From: Planctomycetota bacterium
GTDB taxonomy: Bacteria > Planctomycetota > UBA1135 > GCA-002686595
NCBI GenBank assembly: GCA_016714045.1
Contig: JADJNY010000001.1
Location: forward strand, 372,001-436,000
DNA: 64,000 bases
Direction: 5' to 3'
Position numbers and translations under genes: made by a program. The notes under the pieces were generated by a model. That model searched no databases and was not told where the DNA came from. It worked only from the letters and a program-made list of their open reading frames with translations. Shown piece by piece: positions 52,443 to 61,611 of the stretch (position 1 is the first letter of the stretch; each line of letters begins with the position of its first letter).

Positions 52443-54173
52443 TCACCAGGTGATGCGGATCCCGTTGCTGATGTTGAACGTCGCGGGCGGGCAGAACGCA
52501 GCCACGGCGTTGCGGTAGTAGGTCTGGTAGTACCCCGTCAGCCCGCTTCCGACCGGCGTCGCGCCGCGCACCGAGAGCAGCGGGTCGCCCACGTCGGGGA
52601 ACTGCGACGCGCCGGCGGTGCTGATGCGCGTGCGCATGCGGATCACGTTGCCGTCGACGCAGCGCACACCGTCGCCGAATACGGCGTCACCGAGGACGTC
52701 GCCCTTCAGGTAGATGGCCGTCGCCGTCGCGGGCATGCCGCTCGTGTGCAGCACGGCCGTGTCCGGGCTCGTCGTGCCCGTGACGACCAGGTTCGCGCCC
52801 GCGGCATTCGCGGAGTTCGCGCACCCGTTGCCGGCCGCGCCCGTGTTCGCGCACGGGCACGCCGTCGTGATCGTCGTGTCGAGCCCGTCGCCCGTGCAGA
52901 ACGTCTGGCCGGGAGAAGGCGCGGCGCAGGTCAGAAACTCGATCGACCACGCCGAGACGAACCCGACGTCGCCCGCGAGGTCGTCGCGCACGCGCAGCGT
53001 CCACGTCCCGTTCGGGTTCTCGCCGACGAAGGCCGACAGCGCCCCGTCTGGGCACAAGAGCGGCGCGACGACGCCGGGCAGGTACGGGTAGTCCGTGGCC
53101 GTGTTCGGCGCGGAGTCGTCCCACACGGTGCCGTCGTACACGTTGTCGCGGTTGCCGCCGTTGCGCGTCGACAGCGTGACGGTCGTGCCCGCGGGCGACG
53201 TGATCAGGATCGACAGGTCGGACGGGAAGCCGTGCTGGATGCCCGTCGCGATGTTGACGTCGAGCAGGAACGTGTCCGGGCTGCTGACGACCACTGTCGA
53301 CGTGAGACCGGGGTGCGGCGCGTCCGGGACGCCCTGGTTCACGATGCGGAACTGGCTGCCGGAACCGAGCGTCGGAGGAGCGGAGATCGTGGTGATGTCG
53401 ACGGACCAGCTGTGCAGGAAACCCGCGTTGTTGGGCGTGTCGTCGCGCACGAGCAGGTCCCACACGCCGTTCGGATCGATGCCGAGGAGCGCACCGAGCG
53501 CGCCCTCCGCGACGACCGGTCCGACGACCTGGTTGTTGACGTAGATCCAGTCCGTCACGGGCACGAGCGCCGAGTCGTCCCAGCGCGTCCCGTTGAACAG
53601 GTTCGCGTAGCCGAACAGGTTGTTGTCCGTCGTCAGCGTGATCTGCTGGCCGTTCGGCGCGAGCAGGTAGACCTTCAAGTCGTTGCAGCGCGGGTGCGTG
53701 ATCGTCGTCGTCACGTCCACGTCCCACAGGAACGTGTCCTGGCCGAACGCGAAGATGAAGTTCTCGAGCGTGCCCCAGCCGCTCTGGGCCGTCGTCGTGG
53801 CGTCGGGGATCGCCTGCGCGGGCGCGCTGCTGAACGACAGCGTCGTCGTCGTCGCGTTCCCGCACGGCGGCGCCGCGATGGGGTGCGGGACGTTCGTCGA
53901 TGGCGCGCTCGGCGCGGGTCCGTACTGCGAGAGGACCTGCGCGGCGGTCGTGCCGTTCTGACGCGCCAAGACGTCGAGCTCGCGGAACAGCTCGTCGAGG
54001 CGCGCGCGGGGAGCACCGTGGGATTTCGCGGTTGCGAGCTCCAGGTACGCCGCGTTCAGGTCGTTGTCGCAGGCAGCGAGGACGTGGTCGCTCGCCGACG
54101 CGTGCAGGGGAAGACCGAGAAGAACGGGCGTGAAGAGCGCTGCCCGGCGGCAGAGCCCGAGGGGACGGAACAT
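52443..54173 (-). CDS. Exported protein with two P/Homo B (proprotein convertase) domains and a shared C-terminal domain
   Basis: 576 residues. Signal peptide at residues 1-27 (cleavage after HASA). A helical segment (DNDLNAAYLELATAKSHGAPRARLDELFRELDVLAR) precedes two P-domain-like beta-sandwiches, each with the pattern 'sDL.v.l.sP.Gt...L': THPRCNDLKVYLLAPNGQQITLTT ... GVWDLLVRDDTPNNAGFLHSWSVDI and QHGFPSDLSILITSPAGTTVTLSTRNGG ... GTWTLRVRDDLAGDVGFVSAWSIEF. From ~430 on is a Cys-containing domain (TFCTGDGLDTTIT, CPCANTGAAGNGCANS, FGDGVRCVDGNVIRMRTR, YYQTYYRNAVAAFCPPATFNISNGIRITW) shared with the giant protein at 54477. No protease domain is attached. Probably surface-bound; function unknown. 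Confidence 0.85.
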   Translation of the reverse strand: MFRPLGLCRRAALFTPVLLGLPLHASASDHVLAACDNDLNAAYLELATAKSHGAPRARLDELFRELDVLARQNGTTAAQVLSQYGPAPSAPSTNVPHPIAAPPCGNATTTTLSFSSAPAQAIPDATTTAQSGWGTLENFIFAFGQDTFLWDVDVTTTITHPRCNDLKVYLLAPNGQQITLTTDNNLFGYANLFNGTRWDDSALVPVTDWIYVNNQVVGPVVAEGALGALLGIDPNGVWDLLVRDDTPNNAGFLHSWSVDITTISAPPTLGSGSQFRIVNQGVPDAPHPGLTSTVVVSSPDTFLLDVNIATGIQHGFPSDLSILITSPAGTTVTLSTRNGGNRDNVYDGTVWDDSAPNTATDYPYLPGVVAPLLCPDGALSAFVGENPNGTWTLRVRDDLAGDVGFVSAWSIEFLTCAAPSPGQTFCTGDGLDTTITTACPCANTGAAGNGCANSANAAGANLVVTGTTSPDTAVLHTSGMPATATAIYLKGDVLGDAVFGDGVRCVDGNVIRMRTRISTAGASQFPDVGDPLLSVRGATPVGSGLTGYYQTYYRNAVAAFCPPATFNISNGIRITW

Positions 54174-54398
54174 GGGGAGCCTCCGGAGAACGATATCCCG
54201 ACGTGCAACCCGGCGCCGGGCTCGTAGGACGAGGATGGTGCGACGAGCGCGCGCTCGCGATCACCGAGGGAGAGCGGAGTCTAGCACGGTGCCACGGCTT
54301 CGGGGGCGCGAGCCATCGAGGCCGCAGAGCCCGACGTTCGACTTCGAGCGGGCCCGGACGCGCCGAGTCGTTCGCGCGCGAGCGAGCTCCTAACGAAC
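54174..54398. other. 5' region of the P-domain protein gene
   Basis: No gene is seen here. On the minus strand TAGACT (54283-54278) could be a -10 box about 105 nt before the ATG; no good -35 box accompanies it. Together with the double hairpin next to it, this fills the 303-nt gap between the two exported-protein genes. Confidence 0.35.
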
Positions 54399-54462
54399 AC
54401 GAGCGGCGGTGCTCGTCGCACCGCCGCTCGTCATGCGTGTGGTGCGCCGAGCGGCGCACCAC
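54399..54462 (-). terminator. Tandem hairpin terminator after the giant exported protein
   Basis: Two perfect hairpins in a row: 54439-54448/54453-54462 (10 bp, loop GAGC) and 54399-54412/54418-54431 (14 bp, 5-nt loop). On the minus strand they come 15 nt after the stop of the gene at 54477. The tract after the second one is only GTTCGTT, so the U-run is weak. Confidence 0.6.
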
Positions 54463-54476
54463 CCATCAGAGCTGGA

Positions 54477-57400
54477 TCACGGGGTCCAGACGACCGCCAC
54501 GCCGTTCGTGCTGTTCGAGAGGAAGTTGCACGGACCCGCGTTGTTGCGGTAGACGACCTGGTAGTAGCGCTGACCCGGCGCGCCGACGCCGCCGAGGAGG
54601 CTGATCGGCGTGCCCGGGAAGCCCAGGGCCGCCGTGCCGCCGGAGGCGATGCGCGTGCCGAGACGCACGAGCGAGCCGTCGAGGCACTGGAGACCGTCGT
54701 TGAACGGCACCGTGCCGAGACCGCTGCCCGCCGCCGCCGTGCCCTGGATGAACAGGGCCGAGGTGACGTTCGGCATCGTCGACGCCGTCAGGGTCAGACC
54801 GTCGCCCGAGAGCGAGGTCGGGCCCGCGCCGACGAGGAGCGCACCGTTGCCGGTCGAGTTGACACAGCCGCGCTGCACGCCGATCGAGACGTTGTTGGCG
54901 CAGGGGCAGTTCGGGCCACCGTTCGCCGAGCCGTCGCCGAAGCAGAAGGCCACGATGCCTTCGCACTCGTCGGGGATCGAGTTCACGTTGAGGTCCTGGC
55001 TACCACCACCGTTGATGTCGCACGAGTCGGGGATCTGGTTGCTGTTGCAGTCCGGTTCCCCTTCGCACGCGTCACCGATGCCGTCGCCGTCGCAGTTGGC
55101 CTGCGAGGGGTTGGCCGTCGTCGGGCAGTTGTCGCACGCGTCCCCGACCGTGTCGGTATCCGCGTCCAGCTGCGAGGCGTTCGGGATCGTCGGGCAGTTG
55201 TCGAAGCAGTCGGCGACGCTGTCGCCGTCCGCATCGAAGCCTTCGTCGGTCACGGTGTCGCAGTCGTTGTCCTGGCCGTCGCACACTTCCGTGGCGGCCG
55301 GGTTGATGGCGGCGTTGCCGTCGTTGCAGTCCAGGCTGTTCGACACGTAGCCGCTCGGAGCCGAGCAGGCCTGCGTCGTGCTGCCGGCGTTGCCGAAGCC
55401 GTCGCCGTCCGCGTCCTGGAAGAACGTGATCAACACGCCTTCGTCGATGCTGACGTCGCAGTCGTCGTCGACGCCGTTGCAGACTTCCGCCGCACCGGGG
55501 TTGACGTTCATGTCGCCGTCGTTGCAGTCCGTGTTGTCCGTCACGAAGCCCGAGGGCTGCGTGCAGGCGAGCACGGAGACGTTGGGGTTGCCGAAGCTGT
55601 CACCGTCCGCGTCGGCGAAGAACGTCGACTGGACGCCCTCGTCGATCGAGGTGTCGCAGTCGTCGTCGATGCCGTTGCAGACTTCGGTCGCGTTCGGGTT
55701 GACCGCGATGTTGTTGTCGTCGCAGTCCGTGTTGTTGGTCACGAGACCCGCGCCGCCGCAGGAGAGGATGCCCGCGCCCGCACCGAAGGTGTCGCCGTCG
55801 ACGTCCGCGAAGAACGTCGTCGGAGCCGTCAGGGCCGGGTTCAGCGGGCAGCCGTCGAAGCAGTCGGCGACCGTGTCACCGTCCGTGTCGAGCAGCGTCT
55901 GGCTCCACGTCAGCGTGAAGGGCTGGCCGCCGCCCGCGTTCGCGGCGAGCGCGCCGGCCGTAGCCACGCGGACGAGGTACGTCGTGCCGGCCACCGCCGC
56001 GAAGCTCGTTTCCGAGCCCGGGGCGCAGCCAACCGACGCGCCGTTGTCGTTGCACGCACCGGCGAGCATGTTGCCCGCGGTCGTCGTCGGGCAGGTCGTG
56101 TGGACCGACACGATCGTGTCGAACGTACCGCACGTGCCGAAGGTGACGCTGCCGTCGCACGTGGCCGTCCACGTGTACCAGACGTCCCAGTAGGTGTTCT
56201 GGGTCGCGCACGTCGCCAGCGTGGCCGACGTGATCGTGCTGTTGTCACCCGTCGCGCCGACGAGCGTGCCGGCGATGGAGCCGGTCGTGCCCGTGACGAG
56301 CGCCGCGCTGCCGCAGAGGTCGTTGGCCGGCGTCGGATCCGCGGTGACGTTCAGGGTGAACGTGCCCGTGACCGTGCCGAAGCCGTGGACCATGACGTAG
56401 TACGTCTGGCCGGCCGTGGCCTGCCAGGCGACCTTCGACTTGAACGCGGCGTTGATGTCGTCGTTCATCGTCACGCACGTGAACGTCCCGCAGCTGCCGG
56501 TGTAGACCGAGAGCTTCGAGTCGTGGCTCGCGTTGAGGACGTCGGCGTAGATCGTCTGGTTGACCGGCGAGGTCACCGTGTACCAGACGCTGCCCGACGT
56601 GACCGCGGTGTTGCCGCCGCGGTCCGCGACACCCGGGCCGTCGCAGACGGGCGGGGTCGGGGTGTCGAGCGTCGAGCCGACCGTGGTGCCCGCCGTCGCC
56701 GACGGGATGCCGACGGCGACCGCGCCGCAGCAGTTGTCGTTGAACGCCGTGCGGAGGTTCAACACGAAGTTGCCGCCCGCACCGATGTTCTTGTCCGACA
56801 CGCGAACGCGGTACGTGCCCGCGGCCAGCGTGACCGGACCGATCGAGGACGCCGTACCCGAGACGAAGCACGCGACACCGTCGTCGTTGCAGGCGATTTC
56901 GGCCGTGCCGCAAGCGCCGTACAGTGAGATCACGGTGTCGATGGCCGAGCCCGCCGTGTCGATCACGAGGGCCGTCGGAGCCGCCAGCGTGAACTGGTAC
57001 CACACGTCACGGCCGGTCGGGTCGCACGCGGACGTGCCGTCGTTCGTCGCGCCCACCGTCGTGCCGTTGTTGGACGACGGAACCGCGGCCACACCGGCCG
57101 CCGCGCACGTGTCGTTGCCCGGCGCGCCGCCGAGCTCGAGCGAGAGCGAGTAGTTGTAGGAGTTCGAACCCGGCGCGACGCCGCCGAAGAGCACACCGAG
57201 GCCGGTGTTCAGCGGGATCACGCGGACCGCGTACCAGTTGCCCGCGGTCACCGAAGTACCCGCGTTCACCGTGCCGCAGCGAACCGTGACCGGCGACTGG
57301 ATGAGCAGCGTGTTCGTGGAGCACGTACCCGTGGCCGACAGCTGGCGCACTTCGAAGATGCCGATGAACTGCGCCGTCATGGCGACGTTCAGCAGGCCCG

Positions 57401-59987
57401 TCGAGCTCGCCTGGAACCGGTACCAGTCGATGTCGCGGTTCGAGTGGAAGCCGCGCACCGTGCCCGTGAAGACCTGCGCCGGAGAGTTCGGAGCCGCCGT
57501 GGCGAAACGGTGGTTCGCGCTGTCCGTGAGGGGCGCGAGGATCTGGGCGTCACAGCCGTCGTCGTTGGCCGCGCCGAGGCCGGCTTCGAGTTCCTTGATC
57601 GCGCCCGGCGCCGTCGGCGCCGCGCACGAGGCCATCGGAACCGCGGTGCCGCAGGGCAGGCCGTCGTCCGTGACGGTCAGGACGATGGGCGTCGAGACCG
57701 TGACGGCCGAGAACGGCACGCACAGGACGTAGTACGTCGCACCCGCGACCGTGCACATCGAGAGGCGCGAGCGCCGCTCCGTGCCGGTGCCGACGCCGCA
57801 GAGCGTCGCGTTGTCGTCGTTGCCCGCGACCCACGTGAGGTTCTCGCACTCCCCGCCGAAGACGTTCATCTGGGTGTCCGGGATGGCCGGCGTGGTCGCG
57901 CCGTTGAGCGGCGAGGCGCACGTGTCGACCGTCATCGTGTTGCCCGTACCGGTGAACGAGAACCAGATGCCGCGCTTCGCGGGGACGTTCTGGAAGCCGG
58001 TCGGCGCGGTGCCGCCGAGCTGGAACACGTTCCATTCCGCCGTCGCGCCGAGCAGGTTGCTCGAGCCCGTCTGCGGGAACGCGCCCGAAAGCGCGATCGC
58101 CGTCTGGCAGTTGTCGTTGTCCGGCGTCGTCGTCGGACGCACTTCGACCGAGATGTACGTCGCGCCCGAGTTGCCGCCGTTCGTCACGACGACCGGGAGG
58201 TTCTTCGTGCCCGTCGTCGTGCCGACGCCGACCAGCGCGTTGACCGAGTAGATGCCGTCGCCGGCAGCCTGGTCACCGCTCGTGCCGTCGTCGACCATGG
58301 CCACGCCCGCGGCGCCGCCGAGGGCGGTCAGGTCGACCGTGACGGTGCCCGTCGCGGGGACCGTCGTGCCGCACGCGTAGGGCGTGCAGACGAGGCGGAC
58401 GCTCTGACCTTCTTCGGCGAACCACGGGTAGGCCGTGCCGATCGCGGTGATGCCGTTCGTGCCGGGCAGCACCGAGTTGCGCGGAGCGACCCAGCCGGTC
58501 GTGAAGTCAGCCGCGTTGTTGTCCGTGTCCGCCGTGCCGCAGCCGAGGCGGTAGACCGCGTTGTTGCTCGAGCCGATCGGCGCGTTGTTGGCGAGAACGC
58601 CGCCGACCATCGGCTCGCGGAACACCGTCGTGATGCCCATGCCGACGAGGTCGACGATCGATGTGGTGCTGGCGGGCGGGTTGCCCGTGCCCAGGTTCGT
58701 CGTCGAGTTGCAGAGCGCGACGCGTGCGTCACCCGCGGCCATCGCGATCGTGCCCGTCGCATCCGGCGTCGGGAGCGCGGTCGAGTGGCCGGCCGGGTTC
58801 GTCGTGCCGTCCGCTTCCTTGACGAGGTAGTAGCGGCCCGGAGCGATCGAGCCGATCAGGTTCGTCACCTGCCACGAGCCCGTGCCGGTCGCGGAGTTGT
58901 ACTGGACCGACCAGCCCGTGAGGGGCTGGGACACCGGGCCCGCGTTGTAGAGCTCGATGAAGTCGGACAGGACCGGGGCGCCCTGGTTGCCGCCGCCGCC
59001 GTAGAACTGGCTGATCTTCACCTGGGGGGCGCCCACGGTGATGTTGATGCTGCCTGCGCCGCCACCGGTCGCGCTGAACGCGCCGACCTGGATCATGTAG
59101 ACGGCGTTGGCCGCGAAGCCGAACTGAATCTGCGACTGCGCGCCGCAGAAGTCGTCGTTGCACGCGAGCGCCGCGCCGACGGGGCACCCCGCGCCGTCGA
59201 AGGCCGCGATTTTCGAGTCGAAGCTCGCGCTACCGCAGTTGTTGACCGTCGCGATACCAGGCGTCGCCGGGGCGGTCCACTGGAACCACACGTCCTTGAA
59301 GTTGGACGCGCCGCCGCAGCTGACGTGCGACTGACCCTGCGTGCCCGTCGTCGCGTTCGTCGTGTTGAACGGGAACGTCCCCGCGCCCGCGATCGCTTCC
59401 GCGGCGGCGCAGTCGTCGTTCGCCGGCGGAACCGGAGGCCCGCTCAGCGTGAAGTTGCCGGTACCACCCGGCTCACCCGGGAAGGCGCCGAGTTGGATCG
59501 TGTAGGAGTTGCCGGAGACGGCCGTGAACGAGAGCTGGCTCGTCAAACCGCAGGAGTCGTCGTTGCACGCGATCGCCGCGGCGCCCGGGCATGTGGCGCC
59601 GTCGTACACGGCAACCTTCGTGTCGCCGCTGCCGGTGAGCACGCCGCCGCAGATGGTGAGGGTCACGCTGCCCGAGGAGGGCGCGGTCCACGTGTACCAG
59701 ACGTCCTGGTCGATCGCCGTCGAGCCGAAGAAGAGGCAGATCGCCTCCGCCTGGCCCTGCGTGCCCGTCGTCGCGACGGCCGTGTCGTAGGCGAAGGAAG
59801 CGAAGGTGTTGCCGATGTTCTGCGCGGTGGCGCAGTCATCCGAGCCCTGGGCTCGGGTGGTGCTCGACGTCATCGCGATCGCCGCGACGGCGAGAACACC
59901 GAAGCTCGCGATCGAGCGCAGCGGGAATGTGCTGCGGCCCGGCGAACAGGAAGAGGCGTTGGGGGTCATGGGAAATCTTGTCTCCAT
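54477..59987 (-). CDS. Giant exported multidomain adhesin-like protein
   Basis: 1836 residues from ATG 59987 (ATG 59969 is also possible). Signal peptide ends at STTRAQG (~47). Then repeated ~130-residue beta-domains of the type DDCATAQNIG ... DVWYTWTAPSSGSVTLTICGG ... KVAVYDGATCPG ... ACNDDSCGLTSQLSF, at least six copies in all, like bacterial pre-peptidase/PPC-type domains. After the second lies a lamin-tail domain (VKISQFYGGGGNQGAPVLSDFIELYNAG). Near the C-terminus come metal-binding repeats (TDCNDGDMNVNPGAAEVCNGVDDDCD, three or four units), thrombospondin type-3-like stretches (DNCPTIPNASQLDADTDTVGDACDNCP) and the C-terminal domain shared with 52443-54173. Probably calcium-binding and surface-attached. 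Codon use matches neighbours. Confidence 0.85.
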   Translation of the reverse strand: METRFPMTPNASSCSPGRSTFPLRSIASFGVLAVAAIAMTSSTTRAQGSDDCATAQNIGNTFASFAYDTAVATTGTQGQAEAICLFFGSTAIDQDVWYTWTAPSSGSVTLTICGGVLTGSGDTKVAVYDGATCPGAAAIACNDDSCGLTSQLSFTAVSGNSYTIQLGAFPGEPGGTGNFTLSGPPVPPANDDCAAAEAIAGAGTFPFNTTNATTGTQGQSHVSCGGASNFKDVWFQWTAPATPGIATVNNCGSASFDSKIAAFDGAGCPVGAALACNDDFCGAQSQIQFGFAANAVYMIQVGAFSATGGGAGSINITVGAPQVKISQFYGGGGNQGAPVLSDFIELYNAGPVSQPLTGWSVQYNSATGTGSWQVTNLIGSIAPGRYYLVKEADGTTNPAGHSTALPTPDATGTIAMAAGDARVALCNSTTNLGTGNPPASTTSIVDLVGMGITTVFREPMVGGVLANNAPIGSSNNAVYRLGCGTADTDNNAADFTTGWVAPRNSVLPGTNGITAIGTAYPWFAEEGQSVRLVCTPYACGTTVPATGTVTVDLTALGGAAGVAMVDDGTSGDQAAGDGIYSVNALVGVGTTTGTKNLPVVVTNGGNSGATYISVEVRPTTTPDNDNCQTAIALSGAFPQTGSSNLLGATAEWNVFQLGGTAPTGFQNVPAKRGIWFSFTGTGNTMTVDTCASPLNGATTPAIPDTQMNVFGGECENLTWVAGNDDNATLCGVGTGTERRSRLSMCTVAGATYYVLCVPFSAVTVSTPIVLTVTDDGLPCGTAVPMASCAAPTAPGAIKELEAGLGAANDDGCDAQILAPLTDSANHRFATAAPNSPAQVFTGTVRGFHSNRDIDWYRFQASSTGLLNVAMTAQFIGIFEVRQLSATGTCSTNTLLIQSPVTVRCGTVNAGTSVTAGNWYAVRVIPLNTGLGVLFGGVAPGSNSYNYSLSLELGGAPGNDTCAAAGVAAVPSSNNGTTVGATNDGTSACDPTGRDVWYQFTLAAPTALVIDTAGSAIDTVISLYGACGTAEIACNDDGVACFVSGTASSIGPVTLAAGTYRVRVSDKNIGAGGNFVLNLRTAFNDNCCGAVAVGIPSATAGTTVGSTLDTPTPPVCDGPGVADRGGNTAVTSGSVWYTVTSPVNQTIYADVLNASHDSKLSVYTGSCGTFTCVTMNDDINAAFKSKVAWQATAGQTYYVMVHGFGTVTGTFTLNVTADPTPANDLCGSAALVTGTTGSIAGTLVGATGDNSTITSATLATCATQNTYWDVWYTWTATCDGSVTFGTCGTFDTIVSVHTTCPTTTAGNMLAGACNDNGASVGCAPGSETSFAAVAGTTYLVRVATAGALAANAGGGQPFTLTWSQTLLDTDGDTVADCFDGCPLNPALTAPTTFFADVDGDTFGAGAGILSCGGAGLVTNNTDCDDNNIAVNPNATEVCNGIDDDCDTSIDEGVQSTFFADADGDSFGNPNVSVLACTQPSGFVTDNTDCNDGDMNVNPGAAEVCNGVDDDCDVSIDEGVLITFFQDADGDGFGNAGSTTQACSAPSGYVSNSLDCNDGNAAINPAATEVCDGQDNDCDTVTDEGFDADGDSVADCFDNCPTIPNASQLDADTDTVGDACDNCPTTANPSQANCDGDGIGDACEGEPDCNSNQIPDSCDINGGGSQDLNVNSIPDECEGIVAFCFGDGSANGGPNCPCANNVSIGVQRGCVNSTGNGALLVGAGPTSLSGDGLTLTASTMPNVTSALFIQGTAAAGSGLGTVPFNDGLQCLDGSLVRLGTRIASGGTAALGFPGTPISLLGGVGAPGQRYYQVVYRNNAGPCNFLSNSTNGVAVVWTP

Positions 59988-60362
59988 GGATGAAAGGGCA
60001 GGCCTCCCCCCGCGTGCGGAACGAATGTCCGCTGAGAGCTCCTGAATCCGGGGGGGGAGACGGTCGGTCAATTCTCCTCCGGATTGGCGGGAAGGCACAA
60101 GGTGGCCTCTTGGTTTTCGGGCGTGATTGCGGGCGAATTCGTGGGACTCGCCGCCTCGGGATGGGGCCGCAACTCTGACGTGAGCGCTAGGTTGGGCCCC
60201 TGCGCTCGTCCGCTTGTCTCCGTTATGGAGGAATGCGAGCACTCAACTCGCGCCCGGTCCAGGAAGGTCCTGCGTCCCTTGCCGGCGAGGTTCGACGCCG
60301 CGGGATAGACTTGCGCGACTGGACGTCCACCGCATGGGCGTCCGGGCCGGGAGCTTCCGAAC
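59988..60362. other. Divergent upstream region of the giant protein gene and the small anchored protein gene
   Basis: 375 nt without a supported gene. On the minus strand TTGACC (60071-60066) is a candidate -35 for the giant gene, but the -10 at 17-nt spacing (GATTCA) is poor. The spacer contains a run of eight identical bases (G on plus, 60050-60057). On the plus strand TAGACT at 60306-60311 may be a -10 for the gene at 60363, without a good -35. This stretch is less G+C-rich than average. Confidence 0.35.
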
Positions 60363-60867
60363 ATGAACCGCATCGTCCTTGCCGCGGCCGCCTTGCTTGC
60401 CCTCGGCGCCGGCGTCTACGTCTTCCTTCGCCCCGCTTCGCCCTCGACGGCTTCTGGGGTGCGGGACCGAATCAACCGGGGCTACCGCTGCTCTTGACCC
60501 GAAGGCCGAACTCGTCGACCCGAAGAGCGTTGCTCCGGAGCGCGCGGTGCTCGAACGGCCGACGGACGCGGCCCGACCGACGGGGAGCGCGGCGGTGCCA
60601 GCGTCCAACGCGCCGGGGCCCGGCGCGGCGGCGGAGGCGCGCCACGACCCGGGCGTGCCCGCGAACCTGCCTGCGATCGAGGACGTCGACGAGGCGCCGT
60701 TTGTGGACAAGTACGCGAACGCCACGCCCGATGAGCGGCGCCAGGCCCTCGACTCCCTCGTTCTCACGTACAAGGACGCCGCCTCCGGCCGCATCAAGAA
60801 CTCGGAGCAACTCCTGAAGGAGCTCGAGGTCGAAATGCAGTGGCTCGAACGGCACCTCGATCCCTGA
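60363..60867 (+). CDS. Small membrane-anchored hypothetical protein, frame broken by one indel
   Basis: From the ATG at 60363 the frame gives MNRIVLAAAALLALGAGVYVFLRPASPSTAS and then meets a stop after ~44 codons. Shifting one base in the GGGG at 60447-60450 leads to CGTESTGATAALDPKAELV and on to the stop at 60867, so the intact protein would be ~167 residues: one N-terminal membrane helix, a Pro/Ala-rich linker, and an acidic helical C-terminus (NATPDERRQALDSLVLTYKDAASGRIKNSEQLLKELEVEMQWLERHLDP). An alternative start at 60379 in the second frame lacks the anchor. The family is not recognised. An extra G is the likely error. The PilZ gene follows 155 nt later. Confidence 0.6.
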
Positions 60868-61022
60868 TCGCGTCCGAGGTCCCCGCAGCCCGGGCCTCCG
60901 GGTCCCGTGGTCCGTGGGCGCGGGTCACGTTCGATCGGGAGTTCCGAACCGCGGTCAAGCCCAGCCTTGTCGGAGGTCGACACGTCACGTGAGGGATCCC
61001 GCTCCCGCGGTCCCCGCGCGCC

Positions 61023-61325
61023 ATGAACGACCCCGAGTCCGATCTCGAACGCACCCTCTCCGGCCTCGACGTCGACGAGCGCCGCAAGCATCCGCGCTAC
61101 TCGAGCCACGCCCGCGTCACGATGCGGCTCGACGGCGCCGAACAGGCCGGCGTCGCCGAGAACCTCTCCGCGGGCGGCGTGCCCTTCTTCACCGACGGCG
61201 ACCTGCGCGTCACCCTCGTGATCGAGGAGCACGGCGAGCGCACCGAGCACAGCGGGCGGCTCGTCCGCGCGCAGCGCATGCGCGGTTCGCGCCTCGGCTG
61301 GGCGATCGAGTTCGATCCGAGCTGA
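61023..61325 (+). CDS. PilZ domain protein
   Basis: 100 residues, nearly all one PilZ domain. The c-di-GMP-binding residues are in place: the N-terminal RXXXR as RRKHPRYSSHARVTM (residues 20-34) and the (D/N)XSXXG as ENLSAGGVPFF. The C-terminus RLVRAQRMRGSRLGWAIEF fits the last strands (usually g.avv....G.GvrF). Such single-domain PilZ proteins sense c-di-GMP and act on motility or polysaccharide machinery by protein contact. Cytoplasmic. It is convergent with nuoN across a 286-nt gap that contains structured element B. Confidence 0.85.
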   Translation: MNDPESDLERTLSGLDVDERRKHPRYSSHARVTMRLDGAEQAGVAENLSAGGVPFFTDGDLRVTLVIEEHGERTEHSGRLVRAQRMRGSRLGWAIEFDPS

Positions 61326-61382
61326 GGCCCGCCCTCGAGAGCCCGCGCTCCGCGCGCACCGTTCCGTCGCGTGGGGTTGAGG

Positions 61383-61491
61383 TGCTGAGAGCCAATTGAA
61401 CCCCGCGCAGCCCCGGATCGGTCCTCCGGTCCGGGGCTGCGCGGGCTCCGGAATGCGGAGCAGCCGCTAGGTTCCGTTGCGTCCCTTCCCC
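61383..61491 (-). ncRNA. Structured dispersed element, copy B (3' of nuoN)
   Basis: 109 nt, about 80% identical to 36483-36592. On the minus strand it begins 120 nt after the nuoN stop. The main hairpin has 13 uninterrupted pairs (arms around 61430-61442 and 61405-61417) below a loop containing AGGA; three pairs (A-T to C-G, G-C to C-G, A-T to G-C relative to copy A) are compensatory, and two mismatches of copy A are paired here. The 5' and 3' conserved blocks can form the same interrupted basal helix. The + strand gene upstream (PilZ) ends tail-to-tail with it. No U-run follows. Confidence 0.75.
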
Positions 61492-61611
61492 AGCATCGTC
61501 TCACCTGGCGATTGCGCCCCGATCGACACCGAGTGCCCTCCCGCTCGCCCCCCGAGAAAAACGAAGCGAGCCGCGCGCAGCGGCTCGCCTCGCGACACGC
61601 ACCCGCGCAGA

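Noticed and set aside
60020..60045. Third copy of the structured element (GCTGAGAGCTCCTGAATCC resembles the 3' block of copy B)
   Set aside because: Similarity stops after about nine bases and none of the other conserved blocks is nearby.
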